This document shows, piece after piece, positions 62,924 through 64,000 of a stretch of 64,000 bases of DNA. Within the stretch, counting starts at the first letter, position 1. Each line of letters opens with the position of its first letter. A program made the translations under genes and the position numbers. The DNA lies in contig DCLA01000120.1 in assembly GCA_002320815.1 (NCBI GenBank), forward strand, positions 68,177-132,176, in the 5' to 3' direction. Origin of the DNA: Myxococcales bacterium UBA1660. GTDB lineage: Bacteria > Myxococcota_A > Polyangia > Polyangiales > Houyiibacteriaceae. The notes below the pieces were generated by a model. That model saw only the letters and a program-made list of their open reading frames with translations. It had not been told where the DNA came from and did not search any database.

Positions 62924-63666
62924 GCGCGGGCGACCCGGTGGTCCTGGAGGACCTCACCAAGGTCTACAACCCCGACCGGCCGGAGCTCAGCGTGCGCGCC
63001 TTGGACGGAGTCTCCTTGCGCGTCGGGCGGGGCGAGGCCCTGGCCATCGTGGGGGCCTCCGGCTGCGGCAAGTCCACCCTGCTGCACCTCCTGGGCTGCC
63101 TCGACCGTCCCACCAGCGGTCGCTACCTCCTCGAGGGGCGCGACGTGGCCCGGCTGGCCGAAGACGAGCGCGCCCGGGTCCGCAACCGGCACATCGGGTT
63201 CGTCTTCCAGTCCTTCAACCTGCTGCCGCGGCTGAGCGCGGTGGAGAACGTGGAGCTCCCCCTGCTCTACTCGGGCACCGGGGCTTCCCGGGAGCGCGCC
63301 TACCACGCGCTCGCGCGAGTGGGCTTGGCCGACCGCGCCGAGCACCGGCCCAACGAGCTCAGCGGCGGCCAGAAGCAGCGGGTGGCGATCGCCCGGGCGC
63401 TGGTCACCACCCCGTCGATCCTGCTCGGCGACGAACCGACCGGAGCCCTGGACAGCCGGACCAGCAACGAGGTCCTCGACCTCCTGGAAGAGCTCAACGC
63501 CGAGGGGACGACGCTGATCATGGTGACCCACGATCTCAAGGTCGCTCGCCGCATGCCCCGCGCGGTGCGCATGCACGACGGAAAGAAGCTCGCCGATGGC
63601 CCCTCGGAGGCGGTGGTCGAGGCGCTCCTGCGCGACACGGCGGAGGCCCTCGATGCCTCTGCGTGA
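62920..63666 (+). CDS. ABC transporter ATPase, MacB/LolD type
   Basis: 248 residues. Walker A GASGCGKST, Q-loop VFQSFNLL, signature LSGGQKQRVAIARAL, Walker B ILLGDEPTGALD and the switch His in VTHDL are all present. Length and sequence fit the MacB/LolD/YknY branch, where ATPase and permease are separate genes, unlike the fused MacB of enterobacteria. Its start overlaps the adaptor stop (ATGA). It energises export of a peptide, macrolide or lipoprotein-like compound; the cargo is unknown. Confidence 0.95.
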   Translation: MSAGDPVVLEDLTKVYNPDRPELSVRALDGVSLRVGRGEALAIVGASGCGKSTLLHLLGCLDRPTSGRYLLEGRDVARLAEDERARVRNRHIGFVFQSFNLLPRLSAVENVELPLLYSGTGASRERAYHALARVGLADRAEHRPNELSGGQKQRVAIARALVTTPSILLGDEPTGALDSRTSNEVLDLLEELNAEGTTLIMVTHDLKVARRMPRAVRMHDGKKLADGPSEAVVEALLRDTAEALDASA

Positions 63667-64000
63667 GACCCTGCGTACGGCCTGGCGCTCGCTCACCGGC
63701 CACCGGATGCGCTCGGCGCTGACCGCGCTGGGCATGATCATCGGCGTGACCGCGGTCATCGCCGTCCTGGCCATCGGCGAAGGCGCCAAGGCCAGCGTGG
63801 AGAACCGCATCCGGGCGCTGGGCTCCAACCTGCTGAGCGTGCGCCCGGCCCGGATGAGCGCCGGTCCCGTGCGCAGCGGCCGGGTGGAGACCTTGATGGC
63901 CGAGGACGCCGAGGCCATCACCGAGTTGCCCGGCGTCACCGGGGTCAGCGCCGAGGTCTCGGGGAGCGCCCAGGTGAAGTACCGGGAGAACAACCTCAAC
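63653..64000 (+). CDS. ABC transporter permease, MacB type, N-terminal part (cut by right edge)
   Basis: The ATG at 63653 overlaps the ATPase gene by 14 bases and opens a frame that continues to the window end (116 codons seen). MPLRETLRTAWRSLTGHRMR and ALTALGMIIGVTAVIAVLAIGEGAKASV form the first membrane helix of MacB/FtsX-like permeases, followed by the start of the periplasmic MacB core domain (RIRALGSNLLSVRPARMSAG). It completes the TolC-adaptor-ATPase-permease set. Confidence 0.93.
   Translation, partial: MPLRETLRTAWRSLTGHRMRSALTALGMIIGVTAVIAVLAIGEGAKASVENRIRALGSNLLSVRPARMSAGPVRSGRVETLMAEDAEAITELPGVTGVSAEVSGSAQVKYRENNLN

Overview
The window is GC-rich bacterial chromosome with densely packed, frequently overlapping genes. 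It carries no rRNA, tRNA, insertion sequence, phage or CRISPR array that I can see. The gene content points to Myxococcota (formerly Deltaproteobacteria), probably the Polyangiales/Sandaracinus side. Grounds for this are lipoproteins beginning CGDDD with Asp/Ala-rich linkers, a Ser/Thr kinase with an HRDVSPQN catalytic loop and PEGA domains, AgmX-type C-terminal domains, a DUF4388-like protein, an NtrC-type regulator beside sigma-54-promoted pilin, and many TPR proteins. This placement is inference from family content, not a database result.

Layout. 1-3177: end of an unknown gene, a phosphate-porin-like barrel and a lipoprotein metallophosphoesterase. 3182-6853: a four-gene translationally coupled membrane operon that includes a 75-residue peptide, facing a convergent pair made of a NeuD-like acyltransferase and a radical SAM/SPASM enzyme. 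6955-18639: mostly housekeeping and single-function genes (AAA/TPR signalling ATPase, CCA-adding enzyme, PHP-type tyrosine phosphatase, flippase-like membrane protein, DUF2252, sugar epimerase, family 4 uracil-DNA glycosylase, aspartate kinase, ComEA-like protein). 18730-31966: envelope proteins, including a nine-repeat Cys/Asp lipoprotein, a YfgM-BamB-like pair, a CASTOR/POLLUX-like channel with a GbsR-type regulator, a three-gene outer-membrane operon and an enoyl-CoA hydratase.

32015-36516 is a type IV pilus island: an NtrC/PilR-type activator, three prepilins and a TPR protein, with a near-consensus sigma-54 promoter in front of the main pilin. 36581-45840 holds a PEGA-domain Ser/Thr kinase, a large membrane-anchored protein resembling phosphodiester glycosidases, and a HEAT-repeat plus PQQ/HEAT/AgmX gene pair closed by a textbook terminator. 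45885-53894 has a J-domain protein, a TPR-HTH protein, a methyltransferase-glycosyltransferase pair, a cyclophilin lipoprotein and a CobA-HemD fusion.

53949-58041 encodes the N-degron route: ClpS adaptor, ClpA unfoldase and Aat transferase, with a phospholipase D-like protein inserted. 58038-64000 is a CpxAR-like two-component system divergent from a TolC/adaptor/ABC ATPase/permease efflux operon whose permease runs off the right edge. The candidates I consider least described are the 75-residue peptide operon with the neighbouring radical SAM/SPASM-NeuD pair, the Cys/Asp repeat lipoprotein, the PQQ-HEAT-AgmX fusion and the DUF2252 protein with a histone-H1-like tail.
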